64,000 nucleotides of DNA from Gaertneriomyces semiglobifer (taxonomy: Eukaryota > Chytridiomycota > Chytridiomycetes > Spizellomycetales > Spizellomycetaceae). The stretch lies in contig JAHLKF010000003.1 in assembly GCA_025558075.1 (NCBI GenBank), positions 124,001 to 188,000 on the forward strand, read 5' to 3'. The notes beneath the pieces were generated by a model. The model was not told the DNA's origin and did not search any database. It saw only the letters and a program-made list of their open reading frames with translations. Position numbers and translations under genes: made by a program. Shown here piece after piece: positions 37,058 through 48,814 of the stretch; within the stretch, counting starts at the first letter, position 1; the number at the start of each line of letters is the position of its first letter.

Positions 37058-39357
37058 TCAGGGGTCCGATCCTTCAATCCCATTCTCTCCGCCCAAACCG
37101 GCAATGAGGTTCTTCGCTCCCTCCCACGCACCTCTGCCAAACAATCGCCACTGAGCAGCGATCGCCGGCCCGAACAAAACCCCCCGCAAGACGCTAAACT
37201 CTCCCTTCTTTAGTAAACTCCATACATCTACCTCACATCCCACTGCTTTCGCTAGCTCATCCATGTATGGGACATACTCAACTTCGATGGTATGTCGTTC
37301 AGATTTTACGAACCGTTGTGATCGCACGCGGTGCTCTACATCAATGGCATCCCGCATTTCAGTGGGTGGAGGAAGTCCGATATGGCCTGCAAAGACACAG
37401 GAGACTAAGCGACTCTGCATTTCGCTTACAGGAAGGATAGATCCAATCGGTTGAACCAATCCTACAAAGGCAATGTTTTCCCGAGCCCATGGGAAAATGT
37501 GCTTCCACAAGCGGACCCGACCGCCTTCATGTTCCTGGCCGAGTATTTCGAGCTCATCACGCAAGAAAGGATAAGAGATATCGTATCCAGTGCAATATAT
37601 CACAACATCAACTTTCTCTTCAGTTTCGTCATCGAACTTGACACTTTGTCCATCACGTGAAAACTCCCGTATGTTGGGTTTCATTATCACCTTTCCGGCC
37701 GCGATCCGTTCCAGTACACCCCCATTTATCGTTGGATGCGATTCAAGAATGCGATGCTCCGGCTTGATGCCGTACTGTGATAAGCTTCCATGTTGAAGTC
37801 TCAGTAAATTTTCAAAAACAAAACTTGTGATATTTTTTGGGAGTAAACTGGTGAGTCGCGAGGATAAGTGGTCAATTGGTTTACCGAACACGGAGAAGCG
37901 AGGCAAGATCCATGTTGAAGTGCGAGCGCTCAGGATGACCGATTTGGCGTGATGGCTTAATTCAGTGGCTATGTCAGCGCCACTATTTCCAATCCCGACG
38001 ATCAGAACGCGAAGGTCTTTGAAAGGGTACGGCACGCGATAAGAATGCGAGTGAAGAAACTGGCCTTTGAACATGTTGGAGTTGGTGAAGTTGGGTAGGC
38101 GTGGCTTCCAGTGATGGCCAGTAGCTACAATGAGGTGAGAGAAAGTCTCACATTTCTGTTTGACCGTCGTGGCTGGCGCTCGGGACCTTGATCGATGAGC
38201 TTTGTTTCTCTTGATACGAGCAGAGGACGAATCGGAACTAGACGGTGATGGGGGCGGTGAAATGATATCCGATTCAGTCGGTGTAAGGCTTGATGGAATG
38301 GGAATCGGTTCATATATTGCTTGTGGGTCATATGACGGAAAAGGGGACTCTGACCGCGGCGTCAAAGATGGCGATCTCCCGCGGCGGTTACGACTAGGTG
38401 ATAGGGCACGGCGGGGAGAAGGGGCTCGCGAGCGAGAACGTGAGAAATCGCGATCGGGTGAGAACGCTCTCCGACCATCCACCCCTCTGGGAACTCTGCC
38501 ATTACTTTCGTTATCAGCTGCGGATAATCGAGATAATGGCACAGGTGACAGTGCCGTCCGTACACGACTTTTATTGCGGGCGTTAGATCGTGAGCGTTCA
38601 GTGGGCGAAGCGTGGGCGTTAGCTGACTTTCTCTGAACGCGTTGAGTGACAATTTCCCACCGGCCCGTGTGCCCATTGGGCCCGGATTCTGGGGATACCG
38701 AGATAACCTTTCTATTGAACTTGATATGGGGCCGCAGGTTGAAGTGGTCACAGTACATGTTAAGGTATTTCACTACGTGGCGATGCGGGAGGAATGTTGG
38801 CCAGTCGGCTGGTGGCGGAAAGTCGGAGTATGCCATCTGAAAGTGGAATGCATTAACAACCGGAACATCTCGAAACTTGCGCTTAGGCAGCACAGTAATG
38901 GTGCGCAAGTGGGTTGCGCACGGCCAACTTGGCCCGTCCGAACAGTTCCCACGGCTGTTCGGGATTCAGGTCTCACTGATGGTTTTTCCTTATCACAGCG
39001 AGAATGACTCAATCTCGTCATGTTCCAATGAACGCTTACTCACCATTTCCTTGCTGGTATTGATGATGGTGCTGGCATACAAGCTGGAGTGAACGTCCTC
39101 ATCAGCTGCATTCTTAGGCACATATCTCCACAAGCCTCCCACAGCCGGTTCTTGATCAAAGCAAACAACTTCGAGGCCTTCTTCCAAACATTGCTTGACG
39201 GCTGCAAGACCTGATGCGCCTACATGATGTTTGGGTTATGGGTTAAATGCAGAGAAAGGGTACAAGACGGTGAGGTGGTAGCGGGCAGAAACTGAAACTT
39301 ACCAGCCCCAATGACGGCCACTCTAGGCTTTGACATCCCCGGCACTTCGTCCACCAT
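37058..39357 (-). CDS. Flavin-containing monooxygenase with SR-rich insertion
   Basis: FAD/NADPH-dependent class B monooxygenase. Three exons (39357-39303, 39219-39044, 38836-37058) give 669 residues, longer than the usual 450-550. FAD site VAVIGAGASGLAA, then VGGLWRY, SKEMMAYSDFPPPADWP, the FMO fingerprint FKGQFLHSHSYRV, the NADPH site VLIVGIGNSGADIATE and the late CTGYDISYPF. Between WEIVTQRV and CETFSHLIVATGHH lies an insertion of about 160 residues rich in Ser-Arg, Ser-Pro and Pro (RSRSRAPSPRRALSPSRNR, PPPSPSSSDSSS). It is open in frame with no plausible splice that removes it wholly. Start could be the ATG encoding MSKPRV, 7 codons downstream. Confidence 0.9.
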
Positions 39358-39796
39358 CGTCTTAATTCCAGCAAACGGCCAACCCGAGACCTGCGCTAAC
39401 CTGGTATACGATTCTCCTAGTCGTCCTGGCGTTCCGTCTACGTCCTACGTTTGCGTTCTTAACGAGACCGTTATGCTTCATACAAGGCTCTCCTCGTGAC
39501 TGAGTAGTTATTGATATCGAAATGTAACAACCTTAATTCTGCGGACAGAAGCCATCAAAGGCTCAACAGAACATCGGAATGCATTTGTGTTGCATCGTCC
39601 GGGAGCCAGTTGGCGGGGTATTTTGGCTGGACGGGAGGTTGCGAGGAAACGTTCGGTTTGAGGTGGTGATTTCCGATTCGTCAACGAGCATTGGCGTCTG
39701 CGACTGTCCCAACCGCGTGTCAGACGCTTGACCGGGTATTGCTGCAGGCAGTGGTCCCGCCTCTCTCACCAAATCCTCAATTACCACCGTCTTGGT
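39358..39796. other. Divergent promoter between FMO and KXD1
   Basis: About 440 nt between two divergent starts. Short open frames on both strands show no recognisable protein. Confidence 0.4.
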
Positions 39797-40359
39797 ATGT
39801 CCCTACAACGATCTTCGTCGTCTCTCTCGTCCAATGTAGAACCTCCCTGCGACACTCCGGGAGCGCTTGTCACTCGTCGGCTTGTCGCAGCCGTTGACCA
39901 AGATACAGTTGAGGACATTGTGGCAGTTCAAAGCAAAATGTTGGAAGATTACAGTTTATATGCAATCGTTTCACTCCAGCGCCCTGATCAACTGTCGCCT
40001 TTTCAAATTCAGACTGCGAGCTATGCGTCAAACTAACGGCACACTCGAATCACATAACCAATACTCTGCACAAAAGTTTTCGGAAAACGTAGCGAGCCTG
40101 AATCAATACACGAAGCTACTGAAGGATATGAAGGGAGATCTGGATGTTATTTTTCGCAGGATACGGTAAGCCAGTGGGCTGGCCACCTCCATTGGCGAGA
40201 TTGCTTACTGCTCGGACATCGCTTCTAATTGGTGGTCTCTTCATGTTCCGCTCCGTCTCCTGCAGAGCCCTGAAATTGCGGGCCGCAACACATTTCCCAG
40301 AGCAATATGCAGGTGTAACTTCCACAGCAGAGCCAGATAACCCTGATGAAGGAGAGTGA
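39797..40359 (+). CDS. KxDL motif protein (KXD1-like)
   Basis: Small coiled-coil protein of the KXD1 family, part of BLOC-1/BORC-related complexes that position endosomes and lysosomes. Three exons (39797-39953, 40021-40165, 40266-40359) give 131 residues. The first intron uses a CGAG acceptor; this choice is forced by phase and by the family pattern: TVEDIVAVQSKMLEDYT joins MRQTNGTLESHNQYS, then LLKDMKGDLDVIFRRIRALK. The KxDL motif appears as KGDL. The C-terminus RAATHFPEQY is followed by an acidic tail. Ends 86 nt before the next predicted start on the same strand. Confidence 0.85.
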
Positions 40360-40445
40360 TGGAAATGCCTCTCACATCTGTTTGCAATTGTGGATGACGT
40401 TCCAGGAACCTACGCCAGACATGGTACGTCACAGTAGACGGATAT

Positions 40446-41101
40446 ATGCTACGAGGAGGTGTGCGTATTCGTGGTAGGGATAGGTCTCATGTAACAGTAA
40501 TGGTTGACGGTGGAAGTGCTCCTGGTTCAGAATTCAGATCCTTGTCGCGTTCAACTTTCTGCTGCCTTCAAGTTGCATTTCCGTTAGACGACGTCGCATT
40601 TAAGATCACTGCGACGGAAGGTATCCGCCAGGTAATGGTAGGCTAAAATGGTATGAGTTGTCTCTTACGGAATGGCAAGAGGATTGGTTTCACTGAAATG
40701 TAGCCCATTTCTTCGATTTTGATCAGGCCGATGGACGCTGGCAGTACCATGTACATGGGCAGCCTTTGATTCTGGAGCTCCTTGAGACTGACTTGCAATG
40801 GGCTAGTGATAAACTACCTGACGATGGTTACTACTATGATATGTTTGACGAAGGTAGTTCATTGGGGCTAACACTCCGTATGCTAGACTTGCATATTCCG
40901 CCTCAGTATGTACCACCACCCGAAGACTTTGAGCCACGTAAGTACCCTGTCGACTGCAATCCTATTATGGTAAGGTCAACTGGACTTACCTACGCATACC
41001 GGTTATTCCCAGAAGAAGGGAGCAAGTGGAATGATGTCGACATGCAACACTTCAAAAAAGAGTTGCTTTTAGATGACCCGAACATCAAAATGCTTCCGTA
41101 G
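40446..41101 (+). CDS. Conserved-looking protein of unknown function
   Basis: Not recognised. Two exons (40446-40620, 40704-41101) join at ATE/AHFFDFD to give 190 residues. The frame is open upstream to about 40395 without an ATG, so an earlier exon is possible. A small internal intron (about 40528-40572) is also possible; it would keep the frame. Features: a basic beta-like N-terminus (RGGVRIRGRDRSHVTVMVDG), then an aromatic/acidic C-terminal half (HFFDFDQADGRWQYHVHGQP, DDGYYYDMFDEGSS, PPQYVPPPEDFEPRKYP). The composition looks like a compact folded domain. No motif suggests a catalytic role. Convergent with the Rim15-type kinase. Confidence 0.6.
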
Positions 41102-41396
41102 ATTTACAAATGCCAGCTGCGCGGACTCGCAATACTTCTATATTGAAGCAGCTACAGCCAAAAAGACGGCCTTCTGTAACACTAGTAGCGGACAGCACGG
41201 GTGAAAAGTCATTGCAGCGGTAAGACGCTATGATCAATTCTCGCGTCAAGAATGTGCTTTGGCCGGTGTGAATCGAAAAGGCGTGACGGGGCAGAATCCA
41301 TCAGGATCAAAGTGGTGAATGCAAAGCTATTCTTCTCGAGGATGTACGCGGCCAGGTGGCATGGTATTGCGGTTATGGGGATATATAGATACTGAG
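41102..41396. other. Convergent 3' region
   Basis: About 295 nt of 3' UTR between two stops. Nothing else recognised. Confidence 0.4.
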
Positions 41397-44300
41397 CTAC
41401 TGACGTCTACTTGCTGCTCTATTATGTTCTTCCAAAGAATGAACGTTTTTAAAAGTGAATTCCTGAAACTGGCGTTCAATTTTGTGGCTGGACCGTCTTG
41501 CATTACCGCTTGCAAACGCATCATAAGGCCCAAGCGTGGAGTCACTGGTGACCTCAGCGTCACTTGGGTCCCGGTAGTAACAGAGCGTACTCTCCAGCCT
41601 GGGCAAAACAGGAGTGCCAGGCACGAACTCATGCACGTCTTGAAAATCGTTTTCAATCAGATGCTTCACATCAGGCCGTGCATTTCTAGCGTCAAAATAA
41701 CTCGTATCCGTTTGCGTTTCAGGTGACGGAACAAACGCCGCAGGTTGCTCACGTACTCTTTCCCAGTCAACTTCGGCAAAGAATGGATGCGCTTTGAGGC
41801 CTTCAGCTCGTAGCCGAACCTTGGGGTCATTCTGCAAAAGCCGTTGTATCAAGTCCTTGGCCTCATGCGAAAGCGGTTCGTCCTCGGGCCATTCCAAATC
41901 CCCGGTATGCCCCAAAATTCGAGTAAAAATGGCCTCCGGCGTTTCGTCGGTGAACGGTGGGAAACCGACCAGCCACTCATACACGCAAATGCCAAGTGCC
42001 CACCAATCCACTTCAGGTCCGTGGCCGAGTCCCAGTAGAAGCTCCGGAGCCAGGTAGTCTGGTGTACCTAGTAAGTCTCTCATGCCAGATGGGTCTCGGC
42101 GGGATCGCCGCTTCGGCAGCCGATTACTTCGGTCACTCTCGGATCGCGCAGGAGCGGCTTCGTTGCTGGTCGAAGAATAATTCATAGTTCGTCTAGATGT
42201 GAATTTCGACCGCGACAAAGTACGCAGATGCTGGGTATCGTAACCGTTAGGCTTGTTACTATAGCCCGGACAAATGATACACTTACCCCCAGCATCTGTT
42301 CCGGGCTCTCACCCACGAGCTCCTGCTCGGGCAGTGTAATACGCGACAGCCCGAAATCCTACGCAATGTGCATCGTCCATGATGAACACTAGCATATTGA
42401 AAGCGCCGATAAAACGGTTAACTTTACTTACTGAGAGCTTGACATGACCCTCCGCGTTAATTAGAATATCTGGATAAAATTGGTGATTACGTTTCCGCAT
42501 TTCAGATAGTTATAGGGAACTCACTGTCTCCTTTTAGATCTCTGATCGACCGTTAAAGAATGAGTACACTTCAGATCTCACATGGGAAATGGAATTTTAA
42601 AACAACCTACCTATGCGTAATACCGTTCGAGTGCAGGTAATCCAGAGCAAGAGTCACTTCAGCTGCATACATCCTGGCCATCGGTACTTCAAAAGTTCCG
42701 AAAGCAGTAAGAAGTGAGCTGAGATCACCTTCCGCAAAGCGACTTCAGCAATAACAACGGGGGTAATATTTTGAGCGTCAAATACATACCACCAATGAGG
42801 TATTCCATGACGAGATATAGATATTCCCGGCTGTGAAATGCGTAGTAAAGTTTAACCACGAATGGGTTACGACTCAAAGAAAGCACTTTTCGCTCGGCTA
42901 ACACGTGCGAAATCATGTTTTTTCTAATCATGTCCTGCTTCTTGAGAACTTTGATTGCGTACAAGTCTTGCGTGGTTGTTTTGCGCCCCAAATAGACCTT
43001 GCCAAAAGCGCCACGGCTTATAGGCGTGATAATCTCGAAATCCCTGATTGAGGGTATCTTATTCCTTCTTTCTGCCAGAGAGCTAGTACTGCGTTTGTGC
43101 TCTTTTCCGCCACGCAGCAGTGCACTCAATATTGACATGAATTTCTTGCCACCAATGGCTTGGCGTGCTTCTGACTCTCGGGCATCATGAGACGACGCAA
43201 ACGCGTCTGAACTATTCTTCCTACGCGTCTGTAGTTTATCTCCACTTGACCGTCGGCTGCTACCACCATTTGCTGTTGCTAATTGTCCCGCACTACCTTT
43301 CCCAGTCGGGTTTGCACTGTGAGATAAGTCGTCTACTGCCGGTGTTTTCGTCGATGCTGCCACCGCCCGCAGAAGATCAAGACATTCGCGTAACGCCGAC
43401 GCCTTCTCCTTTGCAACATCCACAATGCGTCTCACACATACAAACAGCTCATTAAGTGATTCACGGTCAATATCGACCTCTGCGTAACGTTCAATTTTGG
43501 GAATGTACCGCTCCAGTCTCGCGAGGGTCTTTTTTCCATCGGTCTCCTTCATGTCAGCCATCTTCATCGTCCTAATCCAAACTGCTTCACATATTTTGAT
43601 CAGGCGGTTACATTCGCTTGCATCTTTGCATGTAGTAACGTCGAGCATCTCCTTCTGTGCTTCTAGAATCGCCGCGTGCTTCCGCAGTTTGAGATCGCAC
43701 GCCCAGCTCTTCAGATGGTAATCCTGCTGAATGGCACAAATTGCAGAGTGATGATCCATGTCGTAGGCGGGGACATATTCTTCGCAAATACGACACAATA
43801 GGCTGAATTCGCCAGCATCGCCTTGTACCTTTGTAGGAGTGCCGGGCTTAGATATATCACCATCGCGACTCTTCCGCTGCCATCGTTCACGTTCCCTTCC
43901 CTTTTCTTTAAGTTTCTCACTGCCTTGTCTACTGCGTGGAGGTGTGCTACCCAGTAAGGAGGACACAGCAGACGATGGACCCGATATGTCTGTGGAAGAT
44001 GATGCTCGTGGCATCCGGCTTGCACTGTCAGCAGGAGATCGTGTGAATGCACTGCTGCGAGCGGCTTTGGGAGAGGGGACCAACATCGCGGCACTCACGC
44101 TGTTATTCTTGGCAGAAACAGAATCATACCCACGAAAGGATATGTCTGCAACGGAGCTAGCTGGACTTTGCGGCGCGGACGCAGAAGCAGGACGAGACAT
44201 CACTTGCTTGAGTCCTTTTAACAACCCGAAAAATGGCCTTCTTTTACTACGCGGTGTGCTCGCCTCGGAGAGTGGCGTGGACGGAGTAGGAGGCGAAGGT

Positions 44301-45868
44301 GTGTGGTGCGCACTAACCACAGGTCCCACTTGTTCCGGTTGAAGCGCGGACGTCGCATTCAAGACGACGTCTAATGCTCCAGGCAACTCCAACTTTTCAT
44401 AAGTATCCTCGCGGTCTGGAGAATTCAAATCGCCTTCTAATGCTCCAGGCAATCCCAACTCTTCATAAGTATCCTCTGGTTCTGGAAGAGCCGATGGCGT
44501 GTGTCTCGAAGATATCGATTCAAATGGGGTATTCGAAGAGTCAGCAGTGAAATCAAATAAACCGTACTCATCATCACCGGCTGAGGCATCATTTTGCGAC
44601 ATGACAGGAGCAGTAAGTGCCTTATATTCTCCCAAATCACTCAAAGACACTCCTGCGCTGGGAAGCGGAGTCGCCAATAAGCTCGAGGAAGCTGGAGAGA
44701 GCAGTCTGCGGTGCGCAGGAGGAGTCCGCAGTACCGATTCTAAACCGGAGGCTGCACGAAGCACCCGCGTGTACTGATTGAGTGATTCCGCAAGACGAGA
44801 GACAGGTGCAAACACAAACTGAAGTCGGCCAAGCAAGTCCAATACCTCGGGATTTCCCACGGGTAGGGCACGCTGCTCCTCGGTAAGTCTGTACAGGCCG
44901 TGCATGATGCCTTCAGCGACGTTTGTGTGAAGCATCGCAGTTACTGGCGTGGATAAGATGGTGAACGCCATGTCTTCGATGCGAGAAACAAACATATCCG
45001 CGGTTGAAACAATCGCCGGGGGCCAACTATTGGAACGCACCATAGCTGACTGGCCACGGTATCCAGTCGGCCGGCTCAGCTCGCGTTCAATGTCAAATGA
45101 ACGAGGATGGCAGTCACTCTCTTCGATTAGCCCATACCAGTATCTTAGAATGAGCTTGACCGCAATGTCAGCTTGCTTTTTGGCATGAACCAAATCTTGA
45201 ACGAGCGATTTTGTCACGTCGAGATCCGCACTTTGATAGTCCAGAACGGCCGTGTCGCCGTCAGACGTTGGAAGCTCTCTCATTTTCTCCGTGCTCCCAG
45301 CATGCGCCATGGATTCAATGTCAGAGTCATCCCATTCATTGCCATCTTCAGAAATGCCCCCAGATCCAAAGAGACTTCGACGCAGGGCATTTAAGGGTGA
45401 GCTGTGAGACAACATTCGACGTCTGGGATCAAGCGGAGAGTGAGGCGTCGCGGCCCCGGCTGTAAAGGCAGGAGTATGGGGTGTTGTTGAACTCGGGGAC
45501 AGCATAGACGACGCAAGTTGATGAGGCGGTATAGCGACAGCGTCGGCTGACGCAGTGGTTCTCATCTGCAATTCTGAAAAGCCGTCATCGCTCTTCCAAC
45601 TGCGAGACTCAACAGGGCGCTGCTGGGAACTTGCAGGTTCATTGCGGAGATTCAGTGACAATCGGTTGTACCGTGTTGGTATCCCCGGTGAGCGATCGCC
45701 GGAACGCGAAACATCCAGCCATGACGGACGGATAACTGATGCGAATTGGTCTGGAGTCACTGGTGCCGAGGCGGACGGCGGATTCCTTAGCGGAATTCGA
45801 AGGTTTGACACGCCTACAGCGGTGTACCTGCGTCCCTTCCGCTCTCTACCTGTAGCGTTTTCGCCCAT
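41397..45868 (-). CDS. Rim15/Greatwall-type AGC kinase
   Basis: AGC-family kinase of the Rim15/MASTL group, which phosphorylates endosulfine-type PP2A inhibitors to control quiescence or mitotic entry. Starts [19 protein letters not shown] (ATG at 45868). The N-terminal about 850 residues are Ser/Pro-rich with a helical block ([20 protein letters not shown]). A zinc-binding segment, [20 protein letters not shown], matches the one in Rim15. The kinase begins [20 protein letters not shown] with AIKVLKK, continues through small exons with [20 protein letters not shown] and DFGLSR, and after a basic Ser-rich insert reaches [35 protein letters not shown]. The C-terminal extension ends [20 protein letters not shown]. 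Unlike yeast Rim15 I see no response-regulator receiver domain at the C-terminus, and no clear PAS domain. At least six exons. Confidence 0.88.
44370..44476 (-). repeat. Imperfect direct repeat within the Rim15-type kinase
   Basis: Two 41-nt units (44370-44410 and 44436-44476; 66-nt period) differ at a few bases. In the protein they give [15 protein letters not shown] and [15 protein letters not shown]. The period is a multiple of three, so the frame is kept. A recent in-frame duplication in a disordered region is the simplest reading. Confidence 0.8.
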
Positions 45869-47384
45869 TTCACTCGTCTCGCTGTCCCCTTAACAGCCCT
45901 TTTTGCTTTGTTCTACGGACGCTTCCCTTTGTATCTGGTGCTGTTACAAACTGACCTTCGTTGGCGCAGCAATTCCAATATCTCGGAGAACATTCCTGTA
46001 GATGGACGATTTTAGGTTGCCTATTGACAATACGTTTTTAGAGTTAACATCACATCCGCGACACAACTCGACACAGACAGCCGGATTGCCGGGCGATGCA
46101 GTGTGGCGACGGAGACGAGAGCACCGTCTGCCCTCGTTTTCCATGCATCGGACTCGAAAAAAAGTTCCCCCTGCCAGCTCAGCCGGGCGTGAGGACCTCA
46201 GCGAGCCACACACGCTTAACACGCTTGCAATGCTGATCCGTGAGTAGTAGTCACCGAGTTACCGCAATGGCACCGTAGGAAACTGGCTACTTTGAAAGCT
46301 GCCCAGACACTACTACATTCATTGACCCAGGCACGGCCGCAGCTGAAATGTTACCTGGCGCTTAGAATGCAACCTGGAACCACCCATTGCTTGTGCGCCG
46401 ACCTCTTATGCGTTGGGACGCTGCATCTAGTTCTACGCAACTGCCATTTAGCAGCAATGAGTATAGGTGGGCACCCGCGCTTAGCGAACATCATAAGAAA
46501 GACATGACGAGATTCGAATGGGTTACATTTGGGAAAATCATCATCCAGTTGGCTAATGGCTGCCATACTTTGGCGCAACGCCGATGCCTGTTGTTTGGTA
46601 TGCTGCTGAAAAAGCCAGTCTGGGGCGCCGTCCGTTGAAATCCAGCAATTGAACATGCAACCAGCCCACACATGGCATGGTAGTAGGTAGTACTAGACTG
46701 CAAGCTCCACCTCCTGCCCGTGCAGCTCATTGTCCTCGGCCTGCGAACACTCCAGAGTAGGTGGTTGAATCCGATATAAGCGTTCAGCTCTCGCATAGGT
46801 TCTTGCTTAAGACTACTAGCAGTACAAGTGGATACTTTTGTAGATCGATAAGACAACGTAACGACGCGGTGCCGGTGGTGGCGGGACGTTTGCGTTTATT
46901 GCCTTTGCAGCCCGCGCATTCCCCGGTGGTGGAAAAAAGAAGAGAGGAGAGAGAGGCAGCGATTCCGACGGCGAGCGACGGCGACGATATAAAGCATACG
47001 TGATTGGACGTGCGGGTAGCAGGGCAAGGTAAGGAGGATCCCCTTATCCTGGGTAGCTAGCGGTGGAAGCTCATTGTCTGTCACGAGCCCTTACACGTAT
47101 CCAACCATTTTTGATCTGATTTTAGCCTTTGTTGGATGCAAAACGTGATAGGGCGACATCCTTTACAACAACATTTGCCTCTTCAGCAAAGTGTTGACCG
47201 GTTTCCTTTCGTAAGAACGGTGGCTATATTTTCTCACATCATCAAGATCGATTGTCAAGGCTGAACGCCTGGCGAACGAGACCTTTAAGCGCGTGTTCTT
47301 CCGGTCAATTCATTCTGATCGAGTGATTGAGCGCTGTTCGTTTCCGGATTTCGCTTGCCTATTAAGAAGTATATTTATTTCATA
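45869..47384. other. Long intergenic region
   Basis: About 1.5 kb between the kinase start and the divergent MAP2K. Minus-strand stretches at 46351-46856 stay open for about 105-120 codons in two frames, one with the segment QLDDDFPKCNPFESRHVF, but nothing is recognisable and no splice model is convincing. A GATATAAAGC element lies near 46985. I see no confirmed gene. Confidence 0.4.
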
Positions 47385-48689
47385 ATGTCATCTTCGACAT
47401 CATCTCCTTCAACGCCTACCAGGCGACCGCGACCGAAGCCACTACGTGTTGGAGTCTCGCCAATAAACCTCTCGAGACTACCTCCACAACAAGATCTGGA
47501 CTCTCCGTCTGCTCCTCTGGTTCCGCAACTGGCTGAGCTTTCAATGGCACAAGAAACGAAGCTGGAGCTTAAGCTCGACGACATGGATATCTTGCAAGAG
47601 CTTGGCGCGGGCAATGGGGGTACCGTCCATAAGGTGCTGCATCGACCATCTAATAAGATTATGGCAAGAAAAGTAAGCGAATTTGCATTTCTGCTTGTTG
47701 CTTGTGGACGCTTCATTGAACGGTCGTGCGCAATTGGCCATAGGTGATACATGTAGATGCAGATAAGAAGGTTAGGAAACAGATTCTGCGAGAATTGCAA
47801 ATCATGCACAAGTGCAACTCGCCATATATTGTGTCATTCTATGGGGCTTTTATCAATGAGGGTGACATTTCAATATGCATGGAGTACATGAATCTGGGAT
47901 CCCTCGACAATATTTACAAGAAAGTCGGACCTATCCCTGAAGACGTAGTAGGCAAAATTACACACGCGGTACTGGCTGGATTAGTTTACCTTTACGATAT
48001 GCACCGCATCATTCACAGAGGTAAACTCAAAGTGGGCGATGTGGCTATTGACGTGGCTAAGGTTAACTTCCTTACGTAGATGTGAAGCCCAGCAACATTC
48101 TGTTAGACTCCGCCGGCAACATCAAAATTGCTGATTTTGGTGTTAGTGGGCAGCTAATTAACTCGGTAGCCAACACTTTTGTTGGCACGAGTGCGTATAT
48201 GTCGGTACGTACATCACATAGTGCCTCGCCAATTGATTGACCCCTTTTTGAATCTCATCTGTCACCACGCTCTCAGCCAGAACGCATACAGGGCGGGAAG
48301 TACTCGGTGCAGTCCGACGTATGGAGCTTAGGCATCACGCTCATGGAATTGGCGCTGGGCAAATTCCCTTTTCCTCCAGAAGGGAAACCATTGTCTGTCT
48401 TCGAGCTCCTCGAATACATCATCAATGAACCAGTACCGACGCTACCTCCACAAGACTTTTCGCAGGAACTGCAGGATTTCCTAACCCGATGGTACGTGCT
48501 TAAAAGACGAAGCGGTGACCAAAGAATAGCTGTGGTGTTAACGAAATTTCATTCCATAGCCTAATCAAAGATCCAACTGCTCGGCCAACGCCATCACAGC
48601 TGCTTAAAGATCCATATTGTGTGAAGGCAGCCAGCCGTGATGTAAATGTTCAGGAGTGGGCATCAAGTATTTTGAAGGAAAAGTCATAG
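47385..48689 (+). CDS. MAP kinase kinase (Ste7/Mkk type)
   Basis: Dual-specificity kinase that activates a MAP kinase. Five exons (47385-47672, 47744-48020, 48080-48204, 48277-48491, 48560-48689) give 344 residues. The N-terminus is Ser/Pro-rich with basic residues and a hydrophobic Leu ([19 protein letters not shown]), a plausible MAPK docking site. Kinase motifs: [11 protein letters not shown], the ATP-binding Lys in [17 protein letters not shown] (split by an intron), [19 protein letters not shown] with the activating Ser and Thr in the SxxxT spacing, and [11 protein letters not shown]. The Pro-rich insert [19 protein letters not shown] is typical of MEKs. Which MAPK cascade it serves cannot be decided from one gene. 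Confidence 0.93.
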
Positions 48690-48814
48690 CAAGCCATCAA
48701 CATTGTCAACGTTCTGGCCAGAAAATGATGGGGCGTTGTGCACATTAATAAGAAGTGCCCAGCCAAATATTAGCCCCCGAGTTCGCCCCCCAGGTTGATC
48801 TAGGTTTATGTTAT

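Noticed and set aside
39954..40012. A first KXD1 intron ending at the CAG near 40010
   Set aside because: It leads to a stop or the wrong phase; the CGAG acceptor at 40020 restores the KXD1 pattern.
45944..46222. Minus-strand 92-codon frame upstream of the Rim15-type kinase
   Set aside because: No family resemblance, and it lies where the kinase 5' UTR or promoter is expected; the plus strand is equally open.
46351..46856. Overlapping minus-strand frames of 106 and 121 codons
   Set aside because: Two frames are open over the same DNA and neither shows convincing protein features or splice sites; left as intergenic.
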